Shown here: positions 1 through 9,699 of the stretch, one piece after another
Layout: every line of letters begins with the position of its first letter
How positions within the stretch are numbered: position 1 is the first letter of the stretch
Assembly: GCA_964244585.1 (NCBI GenBank)
Contig: CAXTJM010000001.1
Coordinates: forward strand, 536,251 to 600,250
DNA from: LMUY01 sp964244585
GTDB taxonomy: Bacteria > Pseudomonadota > Alphaproteobacteria > Acetobacterales > Acetobacteraceae
Direction of reading: 5' to 3'
DNA length: 64,000 nucleotides
Program-made: the position numbers and the translations under genes
Notes under the pieces: model-generated
Told to the model about the DNA's origin: nothing
Seen by the model: only the letters and a program-made list of their open reading frames with translations
Databases searched by the model: none

Positions 1-635
1 TCCACAGCCCCGCCGTCCGCGGCACGGTGCGGCTCGGCACGCCGGACGATTATGCGTTGCGCTACCTGCCCGCGGTGCTGCGACGCTTCGCCCTGTCGCA
101 CCCGGCGGTCGATGTGGAGGTGCTGTGCGCGCCGTCCCACCAGGTCGTGCAGCATCTGAAGGACGGTGAGCTGGATCTGGCGCTCTGTTCGGACGGCCAC
201 GCGCCGAAAGGCTGGGAGTCGGTGCAGCTTTGGCAGGGGCCGCTGCGATGGATCACCTCCGCGCGGCAGGCCCCGCACCGGATGGACCCGCTGCCGCTCG
301 CCCTGGCGATGGAGAGCCATGGCTGCACCTGGCGACGGTCGGTGCTGGGCGCGTTGGAGCAGGCCGGGCGGCGGTATCGCGTCGCCTACATCTCGGCCTC
401 GTTGACCGGAACGCATGCGCCGGTCATGGCGGGGTTGGCAGTCACGGTGTCCAACGTGACCTGGGTCCCCGACGGCCTACGCCTGCTCCCGGTCGGCGAA
501 CTGCCCGTGCTGCCGAACTCGGCCATCCACCTGCTGAAGGGCCGTGCCCCGACGCAGCCCGTCACCGACGTGCTGGCCACCCATATCGCCGCAACCTTCG
601 ACGACGAGATGCGGCGGCCGTCCGAGGCGGCCTAA
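1..635 (+). CDS. LysR-family transcriptional regulator, C-terminal part
   Basis: The frame (codons starting at base 3) is open from the left edge, so the N-terminal winged helix-turn-helix lies outside the window. The visible 210 residues begin HSPAVRGTVRLGTPDDY, the usual entry into the type 2 periplasmic-binding-fold effector domain of LysR regulators, and end in a normal C-terminus. Such proteins bind a small-molecule inducer here and control neighbouring or divergent genes. The next gene is convergent, so its target may lie to the left. A short inverted repeat, GACGGG/CCCGTC at 649-667, separates the two convergent genes but has no T tract. Family assignment is solid; the effector cannot be told. 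Confidence 0.85.
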   Translation, partial: HSPAVRGTVRLGTPDDYALRYLPAVLRRFALSHPAVDVEVLCAPSHQVVQHLKDGELDLALCSDGHAPKGWESVQLWQGPLRWITSARQAPHRMDPLPLALAMESHGCTWRRSVLGALEQAGRRYRVAYISASLTGTHAPVMAGLAVTVSNVTWVPDGLRLLPVGELPVLPNSAIHLLKGRAPTQPVTDVLATHIAATFDDEMRRPSEAA

Positions 636-665
636 GGCCGTTCATCGAGACGGGATTGCTCCCCG

Positions 666-1583
666 TCAGCGTTCGCTCCGCGGATCGAAGGCATGCTGCA
701 GGCCGTCGCCCAGGAAGTTCACGGCGATGACCGTGACGAAGATCAGCAATCCCGGGTAGATCGCCAGGGCTGGTGCGGTGGTCACCAATTCCTGCGCGTT
801 GTTCAGCATGTTGCCCCAGGACGGCGTCGGCACCACGATCCCGAAGCCGAGGAAGCTCAGCACGCTCTCGAACAGGATGACGCGGCCCACGGTCAAGGTC
901 ACGGCCACGATCAGCGGCGTCGCCACGTTCGGCAAGATGTGGGCGCCCATCACGTAGGCCGCGCCACCGCCGCTCGCCCGCGCCGAGCGGACGTAGTCGC
1001 GTTCGCGCAGCGCCAGCGTGGCCGCCCGGGTCAGTCGGGCGATGCTGGTCCAGTCCACCAGCGCGATGATGACCACCACCCGCCAGAACCCGGCCGCGCT
1101 GGAACGGGCGAACTCGGCGGAGAAGCCGAGCTTGGTGAGGTCCAGCGCGCCGAGCACGATCAGCAGGGGCAGCAACGGCAGGGCGATCATCCCATCGGTG
1201 AACCGCATCAGCACCGAGTCGGTGCGTCCGCCGAAATAGCCGGCGACCACGCCCACCAGCAGCCCGATCAGGCTGCCCACACCCGTGGCCAGCAGGCCCA
1301 CCAGCAACGAGACCTGGCCGCCCAGCATCAGGCGGACCAGCTCGTCCCGCCCGGCATCGTCCGTGCCGAGCGGATGCCGTGCCGAGGCTGGATCGTACTG
1401 GGACAGCAGGTCCGTCTCATACGGGTCGACCCCGAGCCAATGCGACACCGGCCTGGCGGCGAGCACGAACAGCACGAGCAAGGCCAGAATGACCAGGCTG
1501 GCCATGCCGGTGCGGTGGCGGCGGAACCTGCGCCACCGCAGCGTCCAGGGGGAAACGGCCCGGTCCGTCATGGCGGCGCTCAT
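666..1583 (-). CDS. ABC transporter permease, DppC/OppC type
   Basis: Inner-membrane permease of a peptide/nickel/opine-type importer, 305 residues, the usual DppC length. It has a cytoplasmic N-terminus followed by a first membrane helix (about residues 28-45) and the inner-membrane EAA loop around RERDYVRSARASGGG, which contacts the ATPases. The ATG at 1583 overlaps the stop of the DppB gene by four bases (ATGA), so translation is probably coupled; an internal ATG at 1571 is the alternative start. It is the last gene of the leftward six-gene importer operon. The substrate cannot be read from the permease. Confidence 0.92.
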   Translation of the reverse strand: MSAAMTDRAVSPWTLRWRRFRRHRTGMASLVILALLVLFVLAARPVSHWLGVDPYETDLLSQYDPASARHPLGTDDAGRDELVRLMLGGQVSLLVGLLATGVGSLIGLLVGVVAGYFGGRTDSVLMRFTDGMIALPLLPLLIVLGALDLTKLGFSAEFARSSAAGFWRVVVIIALVDWTSIARLTRAATLALRERDYVRSARASGGGAAYVMGAHILPNVATPLIVAVTLTVGRVILFESVLSFLGFGIVVPTPSWGNMLNNAQELVTTAPALAIYPGLLIFVTVIAVNFLGDGLQHAFDPRSER

Positions 1584-2530
1584 AGGGTGATCCTCGGGTC
1601 GAGCCAGCCATAGGCGAGGTCGGCCGCCAGGTTGCTCAGCAGCGTCACCAGCGTGGCGAACAGCAGCCCGGTCAGCGCCAGGTTGAAGTCGTTGCCCAGG
1701 ATGGCGTCGTAGATCATCTTGCCCATGCCGGGCTGGGCGAACATCGTCTCGGTGATCAGCGCGCCGCCGAACAGGCTGCCGAAGCTCAGCGCCATCACGG
1801 TGACGACCGGGATCATCGCGTTGCGCAGCGCGTGCACCATGACGATGCGCCCCTCACCGGCGCCCTTGGCGCGGGCGGTGCGGACATGGTCCATGCGCAG
1901 GGTCTCGATCATGGCGGCGCGGACGAAGCGGGTGAACTGCCCGGTGTTGGCCAGCGCGAGGGTGATCACCGGCATTACCAGGTGCCGCAGGTAGTCGCCA
2001 GCGCTGCCGTTGCCGACCGTGCTGATGCCGCTGGCGGGGAACCAGTGCAGTTGCACCGCGAAGACCAGGATCATCACCAGGGCGAGCCAGAACACCGGCA
2101 CGGAGATGCCGGCGAATGCGAACAGGCTGACCACGTTGTCCACCACGCCGCCGGGCCGCAGCGCCGCCACGACGCCGAGGGCGAAAGCCAGCAGCACCGA
2201 CAGCACGAAGGAGGCCAGCATCAGCTTGCAGGTTTGCAGCAGCGCCGGACCCAGCACCTCCATCACCGGCTGGGAATGAGTGCGGGAGAAGCCGAAATCG
2301 CCCTGCACGGCCGCGACCAGCCAATGCCAGTAGCGGAGCAGGATCGGCTGATCCAGCCCGTAGATCGCCCGCAGATGCGCCACCACCTCCGGCGTGGCAC
2401 CCGGGTTGGAGGCGATCATCACGTCGATCGGGTCGCCCGGCATGAGGCCGATCAGGCTGTAGATGACGAACGACATCACCAGCAGGACGACCAGCGCCTG
2501 ACCAGTGCGGCGCAGGATGAAGCGGGTCAT
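1580..2530 (-). CDS. ABC transporter permease, DppB/OppB type
   Basis: Membrane partner of the adjacent DppC-like permease, 316 residues from the ATG at 2530 (MTRFILRRTGQALV). That start gives the standard DppB N-terminus; an upstream in-frame extension looks non-coding. Typical features are the N-terminal helix, the 'MPGDPID' stretch after helix 1, and the EAA loop 'MIETLRMDHVRTARAKG'. It lies 16 bases downstream of the DppF-like ATPase gene and overlaps the DppC gene by four bases. Part of a peptide/opine-type importer; substrate unknown. Confidence 0.92.
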   Translation of the reverse strand: MTRFILRRTGQALVVLLVMSFVIYSLIGLMPGDPIDVMIASNPGATPEVVAHLRAIYGLDQPILLRYWHWLVAAVQGDFGFSRTHSQPVMEVLGPALLQTCKLMLASFVLSVLLAFALGVVAALRPGGVVDNVVSLFAFAGISVPVFWLALVMILVFAVQLHWFPASGISTVGNGSAGDYLRHLVMPVITLALANTGQFTRFVRAAMIETLRMDHVRTARAKGAGEGRIVMVHALRNAMIPVVTVMALSFGSLFGGALITETMFAQPGMGKMIYDAILGNDFNLALTGLLFATLVTLLSNLAADLAYGWLDPRITL

Positions 2531-2546
2531 GGAGGCGCTGCCACGA

Positions 2547-3503
<957 letters not shown>

Positions 3504-3508
3504 CAAAG

Positions 3509-3608
3509 CCCTCTCCCTCCGGGAGAGGGTCGGGTGAGGGTTTTGCCCACAGGGGACCTGCGTACGGGCAGGCCCTCACCCCGACTCTCTCCCAGAGGAA
3601 GAGGGAGG
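3509..3608. repeat. Composite GGGAGAGGG-type intergenic palindromic repeat
   Basis: CCCTCTCCC at 3509-3517 pairs with GGGAGAGGG at 3521-3529, and GGTGAGGG at 3533-3540 pairs with CCCTCACC at 3573-3580. A third CTCTCCC/GAGGGAG pair follows near 3587-3607. The sequence lies inside an operon between two ABC ATPase genes. Related copies occur near 15449, 19101, 32932 and 57081. This looks like a dispersed REP/BIME-like element whose transcript would fold strongly. It has no T run for a classical terminator. Confidence 0.75.
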
Positions 3609-3627
3609 ACTGAGGCATCGCGCGCAC

Positions 3628-4590
3628 TCACTGCCGTGCCTTGAAGCAAGCGGCCCAATGCCCTGGGGCCAGCTCCTCCAACGGCGGCTCCGCCCGGCGG
3701 CAGCTTGCGTCGCTGCGCGGGCAGCGGTCGGCGAAGCGGCACCCGGCGAAGCTGGCGTCCAAATTCGGCACGCCGCCCGGGATCACGGGCAAGTCGGCGG
3801 CCCGGTGCGCCGGGTCGGGCAACGTCGCGATCAGGCCCAGCGTGTAGGGATGCAGCGGTCCGGCGAACAGCGCCTCGGCGGGCGCACGCTCCACCACGCG
3901 GCCGGCATACATGACGATGATCTCGTGGGCGATCTCGCTGACCACCGCCAAATTATGGCTGATGAACTGGATCGCCATGCCGATCTCGTCCTGTAGGCCC
4001 AGCATGAGGTCGAGGATCTGCGCCTGGATCGTCACGTCCAGCGCCGTGGTCGGCTCGTCCGCGATCAGCAGCGCCGGGCGGCAGGCGAGCGCCATGGCGA
4101 TCATCGCCCGCTGCCGCATGCCGCCCGAAAGCTGGTGCGGATACGCCGCCGCACGCTCCTTGGGGGAGGTGATGCCGACATCGGCCAGGCTGTCCACCGC
4201 GCGTGCGCCGGCCTGCTTCCACGACAGGCCCTGGTGCAGCACCATGACCTCGGCGATCTGCCGCCCCACCGTCATCACCGGGTTGAGCGCGGTCATCGGC
4301 TCCTGGAACACCATCGCCACGCGTTCGCCACGCAGCTTGCGCCAGACCGAGGCAGGTTGCCCGATCATCTCCCGCCCTTCCACCCGCACCGAGCCGCCGA
4401 CCCGGCCGGGAGAGGGCACCAGGCCCATGACGGCCAGGGCGGTCATCGATTTGCCGCACCCGCTCTCCCCCACCACGCCCAGCGTGCGCCCGGCGGGCAC
4501 GGTGAAGCCGATGCCGGCGACCACCTGGCGCAGCTTGCCGGCCACCGGGAATCCCACCGACAGGTCCTCCACCGCCAGCACGTCACTCAT
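3628..4590 (-). CDS. ABC transporter ATP-binding protein, DppD/OppD type
   Basis: Cytoplasmic ATPase, 320 residues, with Walker A GESGCGKS, signature LSGGMRQR, Walker B ADEPTTALD and the oligopeptide-family C-terminus GCRFADRCP followed by further Cys. Its ATG at 4590 overlaps the end of the upstream binding-protein gene by eight bases. It is the first ATPase of the operon, downstream of two binding-protein genes. The typical partner is the DppF-like ATPase after the palindromic repeat. Confidence 0.92.
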   Translation of the reverse strand: MSDVLAVEDLSVGFPVAGKLRQVVAGIGFTVPAGRTLGVVGESGCGKSMTALAVMGLVPSPGRVGGSVRVEGREMIGQPASVWRKLRGERVAMVFQEPMTALNPVMTVGRQIAEVMVLHQGLSWKQAGARAVDSLADVGITSPKERAAAYPHQLSGGMRQRAMIAMALACRPALLIADEPTTALDVTIQAQILDLMLGLQDEIGMAIQFISHNLAVVSEIAHEIIVMYAGRVVERAPAEALFAGPLHPYTLGLIATLPDPAHRAADLPVIPGGVPNLDASFAGCRFADRCPRSDASCRRAEPPLEELAPGHWAACFKARQ

Positions 4591-6217
4591 GCCAGTGTTC
4601 GGCCTGCAACGAGGTGGGCTGGTTGTGCCCGGTGGGCACCACGCCCTTCAGCCAGGTCGGCCAGACATGGGCCTCCGAGCCGAAGAACAGCGGCAGCACC
4701 GGCAGTTGGTCGGCGTAGATGCGCTGCATGTCGGCCCAGAGCGGCAAACGCTTCGCCGGGTCCAACTCACGCTCCAGCGCATCGATGTCGGCATCCATCC
4801 GCTCGTCATGGAAGTCGGTGTAGTTGGTGCCGCCCCAATTGTTCGCGGCGGTCGGGATCTGCCCGCTGGACAAGGTCTGCCGCGGTGAGCTTTCCACCGA
4901 ACTCAGCCAGCCGAACATCACCATCCCGGTGAAGCTGCGGTGCTTCAGCGTTTCGCCGAACAGTGTCCGCGGGGGCTCGTTCCTGATGATCGCCTCCACG
5001 CCGATGCTCCGCCACTGGCTCTGCATCACCTGCTGGAGCAACTCCCGGGCCCGCACCCCCGTGCTGGTGCTGAAGGTGAGGCTCAGACGGGTCCCGGCGG
5101 CATTGCGGTCGATGCCGTCGGCGCCGGGCGTCCAGCCGGCCTCCGCCAGCAGCGCACGGGCTTGCGCCGGGTCATACGGGTAATGCGCGATCCCGGCGGT
5201 GTATTGCGGCTCCTGCGGATTGACGAAGCTGTCGGCGACGGGAACGCGGCCGCCCATAAGCTTGTCCACCATGCTCTGCCGGTCCAGCGCCAGCAGCAGG
5301 GCGCGCCGCACGCGCATGTCGGCCAGGATCGGATTGTCCAGTTGTAGGTCGACATGGGTGTAGGCCAGGTTCGGCTTGTAGGCGTAGGCGAACCGGGTGG
5401 GATAGTGGGTTTGCATCACCAGCACCTGGTCCAGCGTCAATCCACCGCCGTCGCCGGGCACCATGTCCACATCGCCGGACAGCAGGTTGGCCTGCAGGGC
5501 GGCCGTGTTGCCGATCGTCTTGACCACGATGCGATCGAAATAGGGCCGGTCCCCGCTCCATTGCGGGTTGCGCTCCAGCACGACCTGGCTGCCCTGGTCG
5601 ATCGCGGCGATGCGGAACGGACCATTGTACAGCCCGGGGTTGGTCGGCTCGCGGTTGTAGAGGCTGTGCTGCATGTAGTCGCCCGGGCTGTGCGCGGCCT
5701 CGAACACCGGCTGCTCCAGATGAGCTGGCAGCAATTCCGCGAGTTGGTCGAACTGGTAGTTCGGCTCGCTCAGGTGCATCACCGCCGTCTGCGGGTCCAG
5801 CACGTCCACCTGGCTGACACGCGCCCAGGTCTGCGTGTTGGCGAAGCCGCTATTCGGATCGCGTCCGACGCGGGCGGTGAATGCCAGATCCTCCGCCCCC
5901 AGCGGGGCGCCGTCGCCCCAGGTGAGACCAGGACGGAAATGCCAGGTCACCGCCATGCCGGCGCCCTCCATCACCACGCCGCCATTGGCGACGCTGGGGA
6001 TCTCCGTGCACAGCAGGCAATACAGATGACGGTCCGGATCGAACGCCACGACCGGGTGATCCGCGAACCCCAACAGGTAGAACTTGATCGCGTCCGGATC
6101 AATCGACGGATGCAGCGTCGATGGAAAGGAGGGCACACCGATCATCAGCGTCGTATGCGGCTGCGCCGTGGCCACACTGCACCCCAGCGCCAGCCACAGC
6201 GCCAGCGCGCGGATCAA
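4583..6217 (-). CDS. ABC transporter substrate-binding protein, family 5 (second copy)
   Basis: Periplasmic binding protein of the peptide/nickel/opine class. I place the start at TTG 6217, which overlaps the stop of the upstream paralogue as TTGA and yields a proper signal peptide (IRALALWLALGCSVATAQ). A longer reading frame from 6289 would put a long Arg-rich stretch before the signal. The mature protein (about 525 residues) is clearly related to the upstream gene: both have an N-terminal 'IDP' segment, a CLLCT motif near residue 70 and a similar C-terminus ending near 'W'. The two genes look like an old tandem duplication feeding one permease, perhaps with different ligand ranges. Confidence 0.88.
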   Translation of the reverse strand: MIRALALWLALGCSVATAQPHTTLMIGVPSFPSTLHPSIDPDAIKFYLLGFADHPVVAFDPDRHLYCLLCTEIPSVANGGVVMEGAGMAVTWHFRPGLTWGDGAPLGAEDLAFTARVGRDPNSGFANTQTWARVSQVDVLDPQTAVMHLSEPNYQFDQLAELLPAHLEQPVFEAAHSPGDYMQHSLYNREPTNPGLYNGPFRIAAIDQGSQVVLERNPQWSGDRPYFDRIVVKTIGNTAALQANLLSGDVDMVPGDGGGLTLDQVLVMQTHYPTRFAYAYKPNLAYTHVDLQLDNPILADMRVRRALLLALDRQSMVDKLMGGRVPVADSFVNPQEPQYTAGIAHYPYDPAQARALLAEAGWTPGADGIDRNAAGTRLSLTFSTSTGVRARELLQQVMQSQWRSIGVEAIIRNEPPRTLFGETLKHRSFTGMVMFGWLSSVESSPRQTLSSGQIPTAANNWGGTNYTDFHDERMDADIDALERELDPAKRLPLWADMQRIYADQLPVLPLFFGSEAHVWPTWLKGVVPTGHNQPTSLQAEHWHE

Positions 6218-7872
6218 GCCGGATGCCAGTTCTCGGCCCAGTAGGAACTTACGTCGCCCTGCCCCGTCGGCTCGTAGCCGCGCAGCCAAATGGGGGTGAC
6301 GTGCGGCTCCGCCCTGAAGAACAGCGGCAGCACGGGAACCTGGTCGGCGTAGATCGCCTGCATGTCGGCCCAGATCGCCTTCTGCTTCGCCGGGTCCAGT
6401 TCGCCTTCGGCTGCCTTGATGTCCGCGTCCATCTTCGGATCGCTGAAGCCGGGGTAGTTGGCACCGCCGTAATTATTGGCCTGACCCGGGATCTGCGTGC
6501 TGTCCAAAGTGCGGAACGGCGTCTCCGTGACGTTGCTGCTCCAGCCATACATCTCCATGCCCGTGTAGCTGCGGTGCTTCAACGTGTCGCCGAACAGCGT
6601 GCGCGCCGGCTCGTTCTTCAGCGTCACCTCGATGCAGGCGTTCTTCCAGTTGGACTGCAGCACCTGTTCCTGCAACTCGCGCAGGCGGTTGCCGGCCGTG
6701 GTCCCCAATTCGAAGGCCAGCCGATCCCCGGCGGCATTGCGGCAGATGCCGTCGGCGCCGGGCGTCCATCCGGCCTCCTTCAGCAACGCCTTGGCCCCGG
6801 CGGTGTCGAACTTCACGATGGGGATGGCGGCGTCGTAGTTCGGGCTCAGCGGGTTGACCCAGGTGGCCGCCACCGGCTGCTTGCCCTGGAACAGCCGGTC
6901 CACCATGGTCTGCCGGTCCATCGCCATCACCAGCGCCCGGCGCACCCGCACGTCGGCGAGCAACGGGTTCTCCTTTTTCAGGTCGATGTGCTCGTAGGTC
7001 AGGCTCGGCTTGAACTCGTAGTGGAACTGGTCCGGGTGGGCTTTCTGCAAGGACAGCGCCTGGTCGATGGTCAGCCCGACGCTCTCGCCGGCCACCATGT
7101 CGACGTCGCCGGACAGCAGATTGGCCTGCAACGCCGCCGTGTTCTCGATGTGGCGCAGCACGATGCGCTTGAAGCCGGGCTTCTCCCCGGTCCAATGCGG
7201 GTTCGGCTCCAGCACGATCTGGTTGCCGCTGTCGTAGCCGGTGATCATGTAGGGGCCGTCGTATAGCCCGGGATTCACCGGCGCGCGGTTGTAGTTGGTG
7301 CCGTTGATGTAGGCGCCGGGCGAGCCGTCCTTGGCGACCACCGCGCCCTCGACATGCTCGGGGAGGATCTGGTCCCATTGGTTGTAGTCGGCGCGGACCC
7401 GGTCGAGGTGCAGCACCGCCGTCTGGTCGTCCACCACGTCGATGCTCTTGGCGCGGTTCCAGGGGTTGTTGTTGGAGAAGCCGCTGGCCGGATCGCTGCC
7501 GAGCTTCCAGGTGAAGGCGATGTCCTTGGCCGTCACCGGTTGGCCGTCCCCCCATTGCAGGCCGGGCTTCAGCTTGATGGTGACCGCCATGCCCTTGGTG
7601 CCGTCCAGCCGGTCCTCGATCTTGGCCAGGCCGTTATCCAGCGTGGGCAACTGGGTGCACAGCAGGCAGGAATTGTGCCAGTCCTTGTCGAAGGCGGTGA
7701 TCTGCCGGATCACGAACCCCATGGCATAGCCGCGCACCACCTCCGGATCGATGTTCGGCTGGAGCGAGGACGGGAATTGCGCGATCCCGATCGTCAGCGT
7801 GTCGTGCCTGGGTTGCGCGTGGGCCAAGCCGGTCGTGGCCAGCAGCAGGGCAAATGCGCCGCGAAATCTCAT
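6214..7872 (-). CDS. ABC transporter substrate-binding protein, family 5 (first copy)
   Basis: Periplasmic binding protein, 552 residues, first of the six importer genes. The signal peptide MRFRGAFALLLATTGLAHA is clear. The fold is that of the DppA/OppA/NikA family (LTIGIAQFPSSLQP at the mature N-terminus, then a CLLCT motif). It is a tandem paralogue of the next gene. The GNAT gene ends only four bases upstream, so the two may be co-transcribed. From its neighbours it could belong to the binding-protein group (KPN_01854-type, from memory) often seen with CMD/AhpD gene pairs like the one at 8622-9625. The ligand is unknown. Confidence 0.9.
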   Translation of the reverse strand: MRFRGAFALLLATTGLAHAQPRHDTLTIGIAQFPSSLQPNIDPEVVRGYAMGFVIRQITAFDKDWHNSCLLCTQLPTLDNGLAKIEDRLDGTKGMAVTIKLKPGLQWGDGQPVTAKDIAFTWKLGSDPASGFSNNNPWNRAKSIDVVDDQTAVLHLDRVRADYNQWDQILPEHVEGAVVAKDGSPGAYINGTNYNRAPVNPGLYDGPYMITGYDSGNQIVLEPNPHWTGEKPGFKRIVLRHIENTAALQANLLSGDVDMVAGESVGLTIDQALSLQKAHPDQFHYEFKPSLTYEHIDLKKENPLLADVRVRRALVMAMDRQTMVDRLFQGKQPVAATWVNPLSPNYDAAIPIVKFDTAGAKALLKEAGWTPGADGICRNAAGDRLAFELGTTAGNRLRELQEQVLQSNWKNACIEVTLKNEPARTLFGDTLKHRSYTGMEMYGWSSNVTETPFRTLDSTQIPGQANNYGGANYPGFSDPKMDADIKAAEGELDPAKQKAIWADMQAIYADQVPVLPLFFRAEPHVTPIWLRGYEPTGQGDVSSYWAENWHPA

Positions 7873-7876
7873 CGTG

Positions 7877-8491
7877 TCACCGTGGTTGCATCGGCCGGAT
7901 CAAAGCGACGCGGTGGTGCGGCGTCAATGCGGGCTGCGAGGGTGACGGGTTGCGTCCTTGTCGCCACCACTGCCTCGACAAACGGTACAGGACGTGGCGA
8001 CGCAGAAGGCTTCCTTCAGGATGGCCATGGTAATCGAACTCGAGCGAGCGTGTCATACCCACCCGCTCCATAACCCGCATGGATGCCGTGTTGCCGAGGG
8101 CCGTCATGGCGACGATCTCTCGCAGCCCACCGCGGTCAAAGCCGTCCCTGATAGCCGCGCGCGCGGCCTCCGCAGCGTAGCCCTTCCCCCAATGCTGCCG
8201 GCCGAGACGCCAAGCGACTTCCACTGCCGGCGTAAATGCTGCTTCAAACCTGACGCGTGTTAGACCGACAGCACCGATGAAAGCGGATACGCCCGGCGCC
8301 TCGACAGCCCACTTGCAGTAGCCGACTTCGGCAAAGTGCTTTTCTGCACGGGCGACGTAGGCGTCGCTCTCCTCCCTGGTGAGGGCGCCAGTCAGGAAGC
8401 GCATCACGACGGGATCGGCGTTTTGGGCTGCGAACAGGGATAAGTCGCTCTCCCGCCAGGGCCGTAGGATTAGGCGGGTAGTTCGGATCAT
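7877..8491 (-). CDS. GNAT-family N-acetyltransferase (RimJ/RimL type)
   Basis: Predicted acetyl-CoA-dependent acetyltransferase of 204 residues. The N-terminus TTRLILRPWRESDL is typical of the RimJ/RimL branch (Acetyltransf_3). The acetyl-CoA loop appears as GRQHWGKGYAAEAA around residue 100, and the late motif GNTASMRVMERVGM is present. The last 30 or so residues, Pro/Arg-rich and ending just before the ABC binding protein, are unusual and may simply reflect readthrough into leader DNA. The substrate (protein N-terminus, aminoglycoside-like compound or other amine) cannot be told. Confidence 0.88.
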   Translation of the reverse strand: MIRTTRLILRPWRESDLSLFAAQNADPVVMRFLTGALTREESDAYVARAEKHFAEVGYCKWAVEAPGVSAFIGAVGLTRVRFEAAFTPAVEVAWRLGRQHWGKGYAAEAARAAIRDGFDRGGLREIVAMTALGNTASMRVMERVGMTRSLEFDYHGHPEGSLLRRHVLYRLSRQWWRQGRNPSPSQPALTPHHRVALIRPMQPR

Positions 8492-8621
8492 CCGGACGGC
8501 TCCATCTCACCAGCAACAGGTATAGCAACTCGCCCAAGTGTCTGCTGTGTGTCGGAAGCGGTTTCTCGCAGACAAACTATGCAGCCCTTGCCCCCGCCGA
8601 CCGGCTGGCGTGGAATGTGGC

Positions 8622-9047
8622 ATGACAGACCTCCTCGACAACCTGCTCGGACCTCGCGTTGCTGCCCTACGGGCTGCCCGGCCGGATTTCGTGCGCTACA
8701 CCCAGGGCAGCTACGACGCCATGGTGGCCCCGGAACACCCGGAGGGGCTGACCGCGTCGGAGCGCGCGCAGGCCGCCTGCCGGACCGCCGAACTCTGCGG
8801 CCACACCGCCCTGGCCGCGCAGTACCGCAGCCTGCCCAGTGCGCCCGGTCCACGCGACGCGGCCATCCTCCGGCACGCGGCGCTGCTGGCGACTAACCCA
8901 GGCCAGGCCACCCGCGCCGACATCGCGGCGCTGACCGCGGCCGGGCTCTCGCCGATGGAGGTCGTTACCCTGTCGCAGGTCGTTGCCTTCGTCGCCTACC
9001 AGGTCCGCGTCGCCGCGGGCCTGGCCTTGCTGGCGCAGCCGGCATGA
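8622..9047 (+). CDS. CMD-domain protein (resembles Avi_7170 family)
   Basis: A 141-residue carboxymuconolactone-decarboxylase/AhpD-like helical protein. The ATG at 8622 (MTDLLDNLLGPRV) is chosen because the longer frame upstream is Arg/Pro-rich noise. It carries the all-helical CMD framework but no CxxC, so it is probably not a peroxidase by itself. It overlaps the next gene by four bases (ATGA). From memory, this pair matches two families (Avi_7170 and Avi_7169) that travel together beside peptide-type ABC importers, as here. No reaction has been assigned that I know of. Confidence 0.82.
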   Translation: MTDLLDNLLGPRVAALRAARPDFVRYTQGSYDAMVAPEHPEGLTASERAQAACRTAELCGHTALAAQYRSLPSAPGPRDAAILRHAALLATNPGQATRADIAALTAAGLSPMEVVTLSQVVAFVAYQVRVAAGLALLAQPA

Positions 9048-9625
9048 GCCGGTTCACCCTGAACCCTGTCGAATGGGCCGCCTGGCTGCCCACCGTGGAC
9101 CCGGCCACCGCCACGCCGGCGCAACTCGCCGCCCTGGACAAGAGCCCGCCGCAGGCCCGCACCTCGCCCTATTTCCTCACCCTGGCGCACGACGTCGCAG
9201 CGCTGGACCAGCGCTCGCCGCTGTTCAATGCCGTGATGTATGCCCCGCGCGGCTTGCGCCGGGCGGACCGGGAGCTGGCGACGGTCGTGGTGTCCATCAT
9301 CAATGGCTGCGTCTACTGCGCCAGCGTGCACGCCCGCCGCTTCGCCGAGCTGACCAAGCAGCCGGAGGTGATCCAGCGCCTGTACGACGACGGGCTAAAC
9401 ACGCCGCTGGAGCCGCGTCTGCGCGCCATCGTGGATTTCGCCGCCAAGCTGACCCGCGCGCCGGACGCCATGCTGCCCGCGGACCTGGCGCCGTTGCGCG
9501 CCGTCGGGCTGGACGACTCCGACATCCACGACCTGATCCACGCCACCGCCATGTTCGCCAATGCGAACCGTCTGATGCAGACGCTGGGCGAGCCGGTGCC
9601 GCCGGAGACGCAGCCATCGGCGTGA
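9044..9625 (+). CDS. AhpD-like alkylhydroperoxidase-domain protein (resembles Avi_7169 family)
   Basis: A 193-residue protein with the AhpD-type redox motif GCVYCASVHARRF near residues 88-100 (CxxC with a His four residues after the second Cys). This supports thiol-dependent peroxide or similar redox chemistry, unlike its partner upstream. The ATG overlaps the CMD gene stop (ATGA), so the two are translationally coupled and probably form one complex. The physiological substrate is unknown; context suggests oxidation or detoxification of whatever the adjacent importer brings in. Confidence 0.85.
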   Translation: MSRFTLNPVEWAAWLPTVDPATATPAQLAALDKSPPQARTSPYFLTLAHDVAALDQRSPLFNAVMYAPRGLRRADRELATVVVSIINGCVYCASVHARRFAELTKQPEVIQRLYDDGLNTPLEPRLRAIVDFAAKLTRAPDAMLPADLAPLRAVGLDDSDIHDLIHATAMFANANRLMQTLGEPVPPETQPSA

Positions 9626-9699
9626 CCAAACAGCCATTGTGCGGGCGTCGCCGCCTGCCGTAGCGTCCACCGCACCGCAGCAACCCGGGGATACCGGCC

